Below the pieces are notes generated by a model that was given only the letters and a program-made list of their open reading frames with translations, did no database searches and had not been told where the DNA came from. DNA of 13,268 bases from Pseudomonadota bacterium. GTDB taxonomy: Bacteria; Pseudomonadota; Gammaproteobacteria; Enterobacterales; Enterobacteriaceae. Each line of letters opens with the position of its first letter. The stretch's first letter is position 1. Below are positions 1-6,553 of the stretch, piece after piece. A program made the translations under genes and the position numbers. The stretch covers positions 1 to 13,268 of the forward strand of contig JAEYFY010000002.1 of NCBI GenBank assembly GCA_023454395.1, written 5' to 3'.

Positions 1-1361
1 TGATTAGCGTTTTCGACATGTTTAAAGTGGGCATCGGACCATCTAGCTCTCACACCGTAGGGCCAATGAAAGCGGGTAAAGAATTTGTCGATGATTTAGT
101 CAGCCAGGAATTGATTGCGTCTGTCACTCGTGTAGCTGTTGATGTTTACGGCTCCTTGTCTTTGACAGGCAAAGGTCACCATACTGATATCGCAATTATT
201 ATGGGGTTAGCAGGTAATGCACCAGCTACTGTCGATATTGACAGCATTCCCGGTTTTATTCGTGAAGTTGAAGAAACTGGCAAGCTATCATTAGCAAACG
301 GCTTAAAAGTGGTCGATTTCCCAGCAGAAAGTATGCATTTTAGCAACGACAACCTGTCGTTACATGAAAATGGTATGACAATCCATGCTTTTGCTGGCGA
401 CCAAGAAGTCTATAGAAAAACGTATTATTCTATTGGTGGCGGTTTTATCGTTGATGAAGAAAACTTCGGTAAATCAACATTAAATAGCAAGCCTGTTTCA
501 TACCCTTATGCTAGCGCAGAAGAGTTATTAAAACACTGTAAAGAAACGGGTTTATCCATTTCTAGCTTAATGATGAAAAATGAGCTAGATCTGCATACTC
601 AAGCAGAAATTAATGCTTATTTCGCTGATGTTTATAAAACAATGCAAGAGTGCATTGAACACGGTTTAAATACAGAAGGCGTATTACCGGGACCATTACG
701 TGTACCACGTCGTGCTGCCGCATTAAATCGCTTATTGACATCAAGCAACAGCCTATCAAACGATCCAATGAAAGTCGTTGATCTTATCAATATGTTTGCA
801 CTGGCGGTTAATGAAGAAAACGCCGCAGGTGGACGCGTTGTTACAGCACCAACAAATGGTGCATGTGGTATCGTTCCTGCTGTATTGGCTTACTACGATC
901 GTTGCATAGAGCCTGTTACACAAGAAACCTACTTACGCTATTTCTTGGCATCCGGTGCAATTGGTATTCTTTACAAAATGAATGCTTCTATTTCAGGTGC
1001 TGAAGTCGGTTGCCAAGGCGAAGTTGGCGTAGCTTGCTCAATGGCAGCTGCGGGTCTTGCTGAATTATTAGGCGGAAGCCCAGAGCAAGTCTGTATTGCT
1101 GCTGAAATCGGTATGGAACACAACCTTGGTTTAACTTGTGACCCTGTTGCAGGTCAAGTTCAAGTTCCTTGTATTGAACGTAATGCCATTGCTTCTGTTA
1201 AAGCTGTTAATGCCGCGCGTATGGCAATTCGTCGTACCAGTGAACCTCGTGTTTCTCTCGATAAAGTCATTGAAACCATGTATGAAACAGGTAAAGACAT
1301 GAACGCTAAATATCGCGAAACATCACGCGGTGGTCTGGCAATCAAAGTACAGTGTGACTAA
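1..1361 (+). CDS. sdaA: L-serine dehydratase (L-serine deaminase) SdaA, 5' edge cut by one base
   Basis: SdaA deaminates L-serine to pyruvate and ammonia in the cytoplasm with an oxygen-labile [4Fe-4S] cluster. The reading frame is open from base 1. The first two bases (TG) and the following codons give ISVFD before MFKVGIGPSSSHT, the usual family start, so the true ATG has its A one base outside the window and the protein is about 453 aa, against 454 as I recall for E. coli SdaA. The N-terminal beta domain carries GPSSSHTVGPMKAG. The C-terminal alpha domain carries the three cysteines expected to ligate the cluster, at about residues 338 (VGCQG), 380 (LTCDP) and 391 (VPCIE); their spacing of 42 and 11 matches the characterised Legionella enzyme. 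The C-terminal IKVQCD matches E. coli SdaA. A strong terminator follows, so it looks monocistronic at its 3' side. SdaB is the alternative paralogue, less likely from the C-terminal and mid-protein match. Confidence 0.96.
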   Translation, partial: ISVFDMFKVGIGPSSSHTVGPMKAGKEFVDDLVSQELIASVTRVAVDVYGSLSLTGKGHHTDIAIIMGLAGNAPATVDIDSIPGFIREVEETGKLSLANGLKVVDFPAESMHFSNDNLSLHENGMTIHAFAGDQEVYRKTYYSIGGGFIVDEENFGKSTLNSKPVSYPYASAEELLKHCKETGLSISSLMMKNELDLHTQAEINAYFADVYKTMQECIEHGLNTEGVLPGPLRVPRRAAALNRLLTSSNSLSNDPMKVVDLINMFALAVNEENAAGGRVVTAPTNGACGIVPAVLAYYDRCIEPVTQETYLRYFLASGAIGILYKMNASISGAEVGCQGEVGVACSMAAAGLAELLGGSPEQVCIAAEIGMEHNLGLTCDPVAGQVQVPCIERNAIASVKAVNAARMAIRRTSEPRVSLDKVIETMYETGKDMNAKYRETSRGGLAIKVQCD

Positions 1362-1378
1362 TTAACACTATTTAGACG

Positions 1379-1408
1379 AAAAGCCATTCACTTTGAATGG
1401 CTTTTTTA
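1379..1408 (+). terminator. Rho-independent terminator of sdaA
   Basis: A 10-bp perfect stem (1381-1390 AAGCCATTCA with 1394-1403 TGAATGGCTT) and a 3-nt loop are followed by a T run. The hairpin starts 19 bp after the sdaA stop codon. Confidence 0.92.
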
Positions 1409-1440
1409 TTTTAGCTACATTATTTTAGCTACATTATTTT
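1407..1440. repeat. 14-bp tandem repeat, about 2.4 copies
   Basis: TATTTTAGCTACAT occurs at 1407-1420 and again exactly at 1421-1434, and a third copy starts at 1435 with TATTTT. It begins in the T tail of the sdaA terminator. Slippage duplication is the simplest explanation. Confidence 0.8.
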
Positions 1441-1798
1441 TAATCATTGCTTAACTCTTAGATAACTAAAGAGAATAACTATAAAATACACAATTAAAAT
1501 TAAGTAATATATCTTTTTATAATTTAAAAATTTCTTATTTTTCTATATTAAATAGATGTATTAAATGTAGATATTAAATATACTCATTAAATATAGGCTT
1601 ATTTAATATTTATTTAATTTTGTAGAAAATAGAGCTTATAATTTTTAAGTGTATTCATTTCTATAAAAATTTAATTTCTTATTATAAAAATAATTAAAAT
1701 CCATTGTTTATTATATGGTTAATTATTCATCATATTGAAATTTATCATTTTTTTAACATATAGTAATTATTTATAATATATTTAAACTCACCGGATTT
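1441..1798. other. Extremely AT-rich non-coding stretch
   Basis: About 360 bp of almost pure A+T with stops in all frames and no gene that I can support. It contains four ATTAAAT heptamers at an exact 13-bp period (1547, 1560, 1573, 1586), followed by two inverted copies (ATTTAAT at 1601 and 1612). Otherwise I see nothing specific. Composition of this kind is typical of H-NS-bound DNA, but that is inference. Confidence 0.6.
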
Positions 1799-1817
1799 AA
1801 TAATGATAATTATTATC
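1799..1817. promoter_or_regulatory. Fur box upstream of mntP
   Basis: 17 of 19 positions match the Fur consensus GATAATGATAATCATTATC. The core 1804-1818 is a perfect 7-1-7 palindrome (TGATAAT, T, ATTATCA). It lies about 33 bp upstream of the proposed -35 of mntP. I recall that E. coli mntP is also under metalloregulator control (MntR and Fur). The site is seen directly; regulation of mntP by it is inferred. Confidence 0.75.
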
Positions 1818-1849
1818 AATATCATCTTTGAAATATAATAAATAATATG

Positions 1850-1877
1850 TTGCCTTTCAAAAATAATATGTTATCTT
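1850..1877 (+). promoter_or_regulatory. Putative sigma-70 promoter of mntP
   Basis: TTGCCT (1850-1855), a 16-bp spacer and TATCTT (1872-1877). The predicted start near 1884 is just before the riboswitch aptamer. A 12-bp direct repeat (AAATAATATGTT, at about 1840 and 1861) overlaps the promoter and could bind a regulator, but no clear MntR palindrome is visible. Confidence 0.5.
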
Positions 1878-1886
1878 CTGCATCAA

Positions 1887-2071
1887 GTCATTGGGGAGTA
1901 GCCTGTCTTAAAATAAGGATCATTATTTTAAGAAATCTGTATCAACATACTCGCTTATTTTCATCTAGCGTGGTGCAGATGCCGTAATACGGTTGGCAAG
2001 ACCATAGACACATAATTGTACTTCTTTGGTTGGGGGTCAATTGTGTGTATATGGAAATACCCCAACCGAGG
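1887..2071 (+). promoter_or_regulatory. yybP-ykoY manganese riboswitch leader of mntP
   Basis: The two conserved strands of the yybP-ykoY aptamer are present: GGGGAGTAGCC (1893-1903) and GGCAAGACC (1995-2003). P1 can form from GTC 1887-1889 with GAC 2007-2009 and TGG 1892-1894 with CCA 2002-2004. Internal helices are an 11-bp hairpin (1906-1916 with 1923-1933), CATCT/AGATG (1962-1966 with 1977-1981) and CCG/CGG (1982-1984 with 1990-1992). The expression platform is a 12-bp helix (2024-2035 with 2060-2071, two G-U pairs) that buries the Shine-Dalgarno GAGG (2068-2071). A competing 11-bp helix is 2008-2018 with 2038-2048. In E. coli the homologous element raises mntP translation when Mn2+ binds. 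Class identification rests on the conserved strands and the gene downstream. Confidence 0.9.
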
Positions 2072-2078
2072 CTTTATT

Positions 2079-2666
2079 ATGAGTTTCTACGCCACTATCA
2101 TTCTCGCCCTAGCCCTTTCTATGGACGCATTTGCTGTTGCTGTCTGTAAAGGTGCCACATTACACAAACCTCGTTTTCGCGAAGCACTCCGCACTGGATT
2201 TATATTCGGTATTATTGAAGCCAGCACACCCGTTATTGGTTGGGCGCTAGGTTTATATACAAGCCAATATATTATTCAATGGGATCACTGGGTTGCCTTT
2301 GGATTACTGTTTGTTCTTGGTAGCCGAATGATTTACCAAAGCTTAAAACGTGGAGATGATTGCCCTTGTGAAGAAGAAGCCCCACAGCGCCACGGCTCGC
2401 TGTCTTTAATCGCAACAGGTATTGCTACAAGCCTTGATGCAATGGCAATTGGTGTCGGTTTAGCCTTCCTTCAAGTCAATATTGTTCATACCGCAATGAC
2501 GATTGGTATGATGACCATGATCATGGCAACGCTGGGTATGTTAATTGGTCGTTATGTTGGCCCAGTGCTTGGAAAAAAAGCAGAAATTATTGGTGGGATC
2601 GTATTAATTGCTATCGGCTTTAATATTGTATTCGAGCACTTAGAATTATTTATGTACGCTAACTAA
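2079..2666 (+). CDS. mntP: Manganese efflux pump MntP
   Basis: An inner-membrane manganese exporter that protects against Mn2+ overload. The protein of 195 aa has six hydrophobic segments in two related halves. Each half carries the family acidic motif: SMDAFA at about residues 14-19 and SLDAMA at about 118-123. [15 protein letters not shown] and [10 protein letters not shown] are close to E. coli MntP (188 aa as I recall it). The ATG at 2079 is preceded by GAGG with a 7-nt gap. A longer in-frame start at TTG 2016 would lie inside the riboswitch expression platform and is rejected. The cytoplasmic loop between halves contains CPC (residues 95-97) in an acidic run, which I do not remember in E. 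coli MntP. It is controlled by the upstream riboswitch and probably by Fur. A terminator follows directly, so it is a single-gene unit. Confidence 0.96.
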   Translation: MSFYATIILALALSMDAFAVAVCKGATLHKPRFREALRTGFIFGIIEASTPVIGWALGLYTSQYIIQWDHWVAFGLLFVLGSRMIYQSLKRGDDCPCEEEAPQRHGSLSLIATGIATSLDAMAIGVGLAFLQVNIVHTAMTIGMMTMIMATLGMLIGRYVGPVLGKKAEIIGGIVLIAIGFNIVFEHLELFMYAN

Positions 2667-2684
2667 TTGCTAATAAAGCATATT

Positions 2685-2725
2685 AAAAAGCTTAGGTTTT
2701 AAATATCACAACCTAAGCTTTTTTA
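2685..2725. terminator. Bidirectional terminator between mntP and rlmA
   Basis: A 14-bp stem (2685-2698 with 2710-2723) with an 11-nt loop has A and T runs at both ends. It can stop mntP transcripts on plus and rlmA transcripts on minus. Confidence 0.92.
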
Positions 2726-2757
2726 TTAATTTAATAAAATATTTTTATTTCACATGA

Positions 2758-3573
2758 TTAAGCATGACGTTGATAAACACGAATTAAAAAGTCTGTTTCA
2801 CATTCAAAGTTTTTATTTGCCGCTAATGCCTGTTTTACTTCTTCACTTGCACGCCATGCAAACGGTGTCATTTGTAATAAATCAAAAGCCTGCTTACCGT
2901 TTAAATTCATCATATAAGCAACTTGATGTTCAGACACTTTATTAAATCCATCAAAATGTTCTTCTTTTAATGGATGAAGATGTACTTCTGAATAAATCAG
3001 TGCTTTTAACTGATAAAGATGACGAGGAGCCGGTGTAACCGTAATAATATAGCCATTGTGTACAATGACTCTTGCTAATTCATCACTATTACACGGAGCG
3101 TAAATACGCACAACCGCATTTAAAGAGGCATCACAAAAAGGTAAACGTTGACTTGAAGCTACACAAAAATGAATGGATGTATAACGTTTAGCGGCGTATT
3201 TAATCGCAACCTTAGAAACATCTAAGCCATAGACTTGTGGGTGATGTAATTTTAGATTTTGATAAATTTGATTGGTGTAATAACCTTCACCACAACCAAT
3301 ATCCAATACAACACTGTTATCTTCAGGCAATAATGTTTGTATTAACTCAGCCACTTTATCTCGCATTGGCTGGTAAAAACCGGCATCTAAAAACTCACGG
3401 CGTGCGTTAATCATTTCAGCGCTATCACCAGGCTCTTTTGAGCGTTTAAATTGCACTGGCAACAAATTGACATACCCTTCTTTAGCACAATCAAATTGAT
3501 GATTATTTTCACAAACCCAACTGTGAGCTTGAAGAGAAAGCGCCTGATAACATAATGGACATTGATAAGACAT
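2758..3573 (-). CDS. rlmA: 23S rRNA (guanine-745-N1)-methyltransferase RlmA
   Basis: RlmA(I) methylates N1 of G745 in helix 35 of 23S rRNA using S-adenosylmethionine. The N-terminal zinc knuckle has C5, C8, C21 and H25, the exact spacing of E. coli RlmA. The Rossmann-fold motif I is VLDIGCGEGYYT (residues 89-100). The conserved GYVNLLPVQFKRSKEPGDS loop follows the zinc domain. Length is 271 aa against about 269 in E. coli. The ATG at 3573 is fixed by the zinc motif; no good Shine-Dalgarno precedes it. A 10-bp hairpin lies in the leader at 3604-3635. mntP next to rlmA is the ancestral enterobacterial order. Confidence 0.96.
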   Translation of the reverse strand: MSYQCPLCYQALSLQAHSWVCENNHQFDCAKEGYVNLLPVQFKRSKEPGDSAEMINARREFLDAGFYQPMRDKVAELIQTLLPEDNSVVLDIGCGEGYYTNQIYQNLKLHHPQVYGLDVSKVAIKYAAKRYTSIHFCVASSQRLPFCDASLNAVVRIYAPCNSDELARVIVHNGYIITVTPAPRHLYQLKALIYSEVHLHPLKEEHFDGFNKVSEHQVAYMMNLNGKQAFDLLQMTPFAWRASEEVKQALAANKNFECETDFLIRVYQRHA

Positions 3574-3603
3574 AATAATATTTTTTGTATAACCCAGAAT
3601 AGA

Positions 3604-3635
3604 ATTGGGAGAGATAATAACATACCTCTCCCAAT
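3604..3635 (-). other. Hairpin in the rlmA leader
   Basis: A perfect 10-bp inverted repeat (ATTGGGAGAG at 3604-3613, CTCTCCCAAT at 3626-3635) with a 12-nt loop, about 30-60 bases before the rlmA start. No T run follows on either strand, so it is not a standard terminator. The proposed role as leader structure is inference. Confidence 0.6.
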
Positions 3636-3720
3636 CTTGCGGAAAACCTTACTCTTTATTTTTAATCTTAAGTCATGCTTTCTCTGCTAAGTAGCTTACT
3701 AAGCACAACTTATAGACAGA

Positions 3721-4134
3721 TCAAGTTCGTTTTAATTTTTCAGTATTAGCGATAAATAACGCAATAACTAACAATAATATTGCACCTGATTGAATTAGCG
3801 TATCAACAGAGTCTTTATGCTCAACAATAATTAAACGCACTATTGCGGTTATTCCAATATAAATAAAATATCTAAGAGGGAAATGCCCACCAGATAAAAA
3901 ATACTTAACAATAAGAGCAATAAACTCAAAATAGAGAAAGTAGATCAAAATACCTTCTAATAATTGATAAGACGACTCTTCTGCACCTAAATTAAATAAT
4001 AATGAAGCGATTACATAGGTTTCTTTGATAAGAAAACTGACCAATACAATCGCTAAAATAAGTAACCCAATATTAAGCACCCACTGTAATATAGTGGCAA
4101 TACATTTCAGTAAGTCTTCGCTTGATTTTTTCAT
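3721..4134 (-). CDS. psiE: PsiE family phosphate-starvation-inducible membrane protein
   Basis: PsiE is an inner-membrane protein of unknown biochemical activity, induced by phosphate starvation (PhoB) and affected by cAMP-CRP in E. coli. This 137-aa copy has four hydrophobic segments at about residues 15-36, 59-80, 85-104 and 113-130. The conserved core around [17 protein letters not shown] and [19 protein letters not shown] is nearly the same as I recall for E. coli PsiE (136 aa), and both end in KLKR. The start at 4134 is supported by length and by the MKKS start; the ribosome site is weak (AGG, about 12 nt away). The gene is divergent from the usp gene at 4360. I see no complete Pho box upstream, only a TTGTC half-site overlapping the proposed promoter, so PhoB control is unproven here. 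Confidence 0.93.
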   Translation of the reverse strand: MKKSSEDLLKCIATILQWVLNIGLLILAIVLVSFLIKETYVIASLLFNLGAEESSYQLLEGILIYFLYFEFIALIVKYFLSGGHFPLRYFIYIGITAIVRLIIVEHKDSVDTLIQSGAILLLVIALFIANTEKLKRT

Positions 4135-4175
4135 ATAAACTATAACCTAGTGGGATCATTCCGTGATGTGTAAAA

Positions 4176-4204
4176 ATAATAAAAGGTTTATTAGACAATT
4201 TTAA
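4176..4204 (-). promoter_or_regulatory. Putative psiE promoter
   Basis: On the minus strand TTAAAA (4199-4204), a 17-bp spacer and TATTAT (4176-4181, five of six matches to consensus). The leader would be about 36 nt. Confidence 0.4.
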
Positions 4205-4319
4205 TGGATTTACGCATTCACCACACCATTTTTTTATCTTTTAGAGCCAAAAAACCAAGAATAATGATGCAATAATCGCAATATTTGCTTTTAAATTTCA
4301 ACTTATAAGCTGATTTACT

Positions 4320-4325
4320 TATACT
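4320..4325 (+). promoter_or_regulatory. Putative -10 box of the usp gene at 4360
   Basis: TATACT, five of six matches to consensus, lies 34 bp before the usp start codon. The -35 region is poor (TTCAAC at 4297-4302), which would fit an activated or RpoS-type promoter; that is inference. Confidence 0.35.
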
Positions 4326-4359
4326 TAATTTAAGGGCTAATTTATTGAAAAGGCACACT

Positions 4360-4806
4360 ATGGCTAACAAATACCTCGTTGCAATTGATTTATTAGAAGA
4401 TAGTAGAATTCAGCGTATGATCGAAGATATTCACTTTCTAGCTAGGAAACCAGAAAATTATTTCCATTTCATTACAGTTATGCCTAATTTGCGCTCTTTA
4501 GAAGCTTACGGGCTTGATTGTAATAGCACGTCTGTCATTGAAAAAAAGCAACAAGCTTTAGTTTTATTGACTGAAAAATTAGAGCAATGCGTAAAACAAC
4601 AATTTCACTTACCCAAAGAGCAATACCAATGCCATGCTGTTATTGGTACACCTAATTATAATATTCTAGAGCTAGCAGATAAAATTGATGCAGATACCAT
4701 TATTATTGGTTCAAGTTCTCGCAATAAACGTAATATTTTACTGGGTTCGACAGCGGATTATATTGTAAACAATACGTCACGTTCAGTAATGGTTATTCGC
4801 AAGTAA
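4360..4806 (+). CDS. Universal stress protein (UspA superfamily, UspF/UspG-like)
   Basis: A 148-aa cytoplasmic single-domain UspA-fold protein. It starts MANKYLVAIDL with the first beta strand and the conserved Asp of the nucleotide site. It ends with the UspF/G-type signature GSSSRNKRNILLGST at about residues 119-133, then SVMVIRK, the last strand. The second glycine of the canonical G-2X-G-9X-G(S/T) motif is replaced by serine, as in UspF. ATG 4360 is chosen over an upstream in-frame TTG (4345) because AAAGG lies 6 nt before it and the family starts there. It is divergent from psiE, and a weak terminator follows. Members of this subfamily affect adhesion, motility and survival in E. coli; the role here is unknown. 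Paralogue of the gene at 6030-6464. Confidence 0.9.
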   Translation: MANKYLVAIDLLEDSRIQRMIEDIHFLARKPENYFHFITVMPNLRSLEAYGLDCNSTSVIEKKQQALVLLTEKLEQCVKQQFHLPKEQYQCHAVIGTPNYNILELADKIDADTIIIGSSSRNKRNILLGSTADYIVNNTSRSVMVIRK

Positions 4807-4827
4807 AATCACCAATACACTTTCTTT

Positions 4828-4872
4828 TTGGCAATAAAGTTAGCTCATTTATTGCCAATAAGTATTCTACAT
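4828..4872 (+). terminator. Hairpin, probable terminator of the usp gene
   Basis: A perfect 11-bp stem (4828-4838 TTGGCAATAAA with 4848-4858) and a 9-nt loop. The following bases are T-rich but broken (TAAGTATTCTACATTTTT), so termination may be partial. Confidence 0.5.
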
Positions 4873-4996
4873 TTTTCTTCGTTATAAATAGCACTAAATG
4901 TACTTTAATTTTTTTATTTCAATAGGTTAATTTGTTAGAATACAGACCAAAAAACAAAAAATTCACTGCTTTCAATAGACTTCGTTGCATTAAATA

Positions 4997-5815
4997 CTAC
5001 TCAAAAGATAAAGATTGCCCTGTATTGAAATCTTTCGCATTAAGATATTTTCGCCCTAATACACCAGTGCAATGACATCCATACACATCAATATTTTCAT
5101 CTATGGCTTTTTTAGCGCGTTGTAATGCTGATGGTGTTGCACAACGTAAATGCAGCCCGCCTATAATCGCTTGAATTTGGTTATTTCCGGTTATTTTTTT
5201 TGCATGCCCAATAATGGATTCAATTCCCGAATGGCTACAACCCGTGATAATCACTAGCCCTTTTCTCCCTTGCCAAACAAGAAAGCTATCATCAAGAACG
5301 TAATCATCTTCTTCGCCTGATCCATGAATAATAACACCATAGCGTTTATCCACTTGGCGTTGAGTCACTTGTCCCGAATAGATAAAATTTTCTTCGATTA
5401 CTAACGGAGCTTGTGTTAATTCAAAAGCAAACTGCGCTTCGAGTTTTGCTCGATCAAATAAAGGTGCTAACCGTTTAAATTTAATATTTTTATTGCCTAA
5501 AAAAAGGGCTGAATAACGAATAGAAAATAAATGTGGATGAGCGATAACTCGTGGTTTATGAGTGAAAAAATCTGCAGGCAAATGTGTAAGCCCACCAAAA
5601 TGATCATAATGCCCATGAGACACAACAATCGTTTTCAATGTGGTTAAATCAATACCCATTTTTTTTGCATTTGAAATAAAGGTAAGGTCTTTTCCAGTAT
5701 CAAAAAGAATTTTAGCTTGGCACTCATCATCTTCTAACAATAATGATAAACCAGGATAATGGCTAAGTTCAGGATTAATCGATTTGTTTTCTAGTAATGC
5801 GGTGATCGTTAACAT
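4997..5815 (-). CDS. Metallo-beta-lactamase-fold hydrolase (COG1237-like)
   Basis: A 272-aa cytoplasmic protein with no signal peptide. The metal-binding motif is SHGHYDHFGG (H67, H69, D71, H72), with further ligand candidates in TGCSHSGI (H195) and IIGGLHL (H222), and FDTG near residue 39. The layout GCSHSG then GGLHL then GCHCTG (residues 246-251) is that of the COG1237 group, which includes archaeal proteins annotated as a dihydropterin ribofuranosylaminobenzene phosphate synthase. The true substrate of bacterial members is unknown and I do not assign one. The start at 5815 gives a family-like MLTITALLENK; the ribosome site is poor. A plausible promoter lies at 5850-5878. It is on the same strand as the usp gene upstream, but a stable hairpin lies between them, so co-transcription is uncertain. 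Confidence 0.88.
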   Translation of the reverse strand: MLTITALLENKSINPELSHYPGLSLLLEDDECQAKILFDTGKDLTFISNAKKMGIDLTTLKTIVVSHGHYDHFGGLTHLPADFFTHKPRVIAHPHLFSIRYSALFLGNKNIKFKRLAPLFDRAKLEAQFAFELTQAPLVIEENFIYSGQVTQRQVDKRYGVIIHGSGEEDDYVLDDSFLVWQGRKGLVIITGCSHSGIESIIGHAKKITGNNQIQAIIGGLHLRCATPSALQRAKKAIDENIDVYGCHCTGVLGRKYLNAKDFNTGQSLSFE

Positions 5816-5849
5816 AGGGATTTTTTAATTATTATCAGGAGATAACTTA

Positions 5850-5878
5850 ATAGTAATTAAAAAAAGAATTTGTTCCAA
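5850..5878 (-). promoter_or_regulatory. Putative promoter of the MBL-fold gene
   Basis: On the minus strand TTGGAA (5873-5878), a 17-bp spacer and TACTAT (5850-5855); each hexamer matches consensus at four positions. Confidence 0.4.
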
Positions 5879-5926
5879 ATATAAAAGCTGCTGATTCGTG
5901 CGATTGCTTTGTCTTTTGGTCGCATA

Positions 5927-5961
5927 ATCGCTGTTATGTGTGAACAAAACATAACAGCGAT
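5927..5961. repeat. 13-bp perfect inverted repeat between usp and MBL genes
   Basis: ATCGCTGTTATGT (5927-5939) and its exact complement (5949-5961) flank a 9-nt loop. No T tail follows on either strand. A second, shorter pairing is possible between GCGATT at 5900-5905 and AATCGC at 5926-5931. It lies downstream of the usp stop and may protect or end its mRNA, or bind a protein. Confidence 0.7.
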
Positions 5962-6029
5962 ATCACTAAACCTTGCAGATATTCTTACTGTTCGCTTATA
6001 AACACATTAGGCTTATCTAACTCCCTCTA

Positions 6030-6464
6030 TTATCGCACTACCATAACAGAACGTTTTGCATAACGTGTAATATCTGCGGCGGTTGAACCGATATGATAAG
6101 AATCATCTTCAGGATTATGCGAACTAATCACAATTAAATCTGCATTCACTTCATCAGCAATCTGTAATATTGCATCTCGTGGTGTACCAATACAAATGTG
6201 AGTTTGCATTCGGTCATCAGGTAAATCAAAACGCTCGATTATTTTTTTAAGTTCTTTTTCTGCTGACGTTTTTAAGCATCCTTGATCTAATTGATCGCCA
6301 TTCATAACAAGTCGATAATAAGAAGATTGTGGAAGTTTAGGCAACACATACAAAAAGTGAACATAAGGATCTTCATTTTTTGCAATGTTTTCCACTAACG
6401 GAATTGCTTTGTTCATCAGGTTATCTTCATCAATATCAATGGGAACCAAAATATTCTTATACAT
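6030..6464 (-). CDS. Universal stress protein (UspF/UspG family)
   Basis: A 144-aa UspA-fold protein. It starts MYKNILVPIDIDED, the UspF/UspG pattern, and ends RSVMVVR with no residues after the last strand. The nucleotide-loop region is SSHNPEDDSYHIGST (about residues 113-127): the first glycine of the canonical ATP motif is serine, while the GS/T part is intact, so ATP binding is plausible but not certain. The ATG at 6464 has a strong ribosome site (AAGGAGA, 5-nt gap); an upstream extension has none and is rejected. A candidate promoter is at 6526-6553. It shares family and size with the gene at 4360-4806, and the two flank the MBL-fold gene. UspF and UspG cannot be told apart by eye, so no symbol is given. 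Confidence 0.92.
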   Translation of the reverse strand: MYKNILVPIDIDEDNLMNKAIPLVENIAKNEDPYVHFLYVLPKLPQSSYYRLVMNGDQLDQGCLKTSAEKELKKIIERFDLPDDRMQTHICIGTPRDAILQIADEVNADLIVISSHNPEDDSYHIGSTAADITRYAKRSVMVVR

Positions 6465-6525
6465 ACCGTCTCCTTTTATTTTAATTGTAGGATAGTGTAT
6501 TTCTAGAAAAATGCCGGATGTAGTT

Positions 6526-6553
6526 AACATATTTTAAAAATAGTTTATTTCAA
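6526..6553 (-). promoter_or_regulatory. Putative promoter of the usp gene at 6464
   Basis: On the minus strand TTGAAA (6548-6553), a 16-bp spacer and TATGTT (6526-6531). The leader would be about 55 nt. Confidence 0.35.

Noticed and set aside
1160..1345. Minus-strand open frame inside sdaA
   Set aside because: Lies wholly opposite the conserved C-terminal region of SdaA.
1740..1880. Possible MntR box near mntP
   Set aside because: Only half-site-like ATATGTT and AACATA strings are present; no palindrome of the AACATAGC/GCTATGTT type.
2016..2078. In-frame upstream TTG start for mntP
   Set aside because: It would translate the riboswitch expression platform, has no ribosome site, and adds residues absent from the MntP family; ATG 2079 has GAGG at good spacing.
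2051..2149. 32-codon open frame overlapping the mntP start in another frame
   Set aside because: No Shine-Dalgarno before its ATG and a low-complexity end (four Cys in a row); probably an accident, though a regulatory upstream frame cannot be fully excluded.
4135..4210. Pho box upstream of psiE
   Set aside because: Only one TTGTC-like half-site; the second 7-bp repeat at 11-bp spacing is missing.
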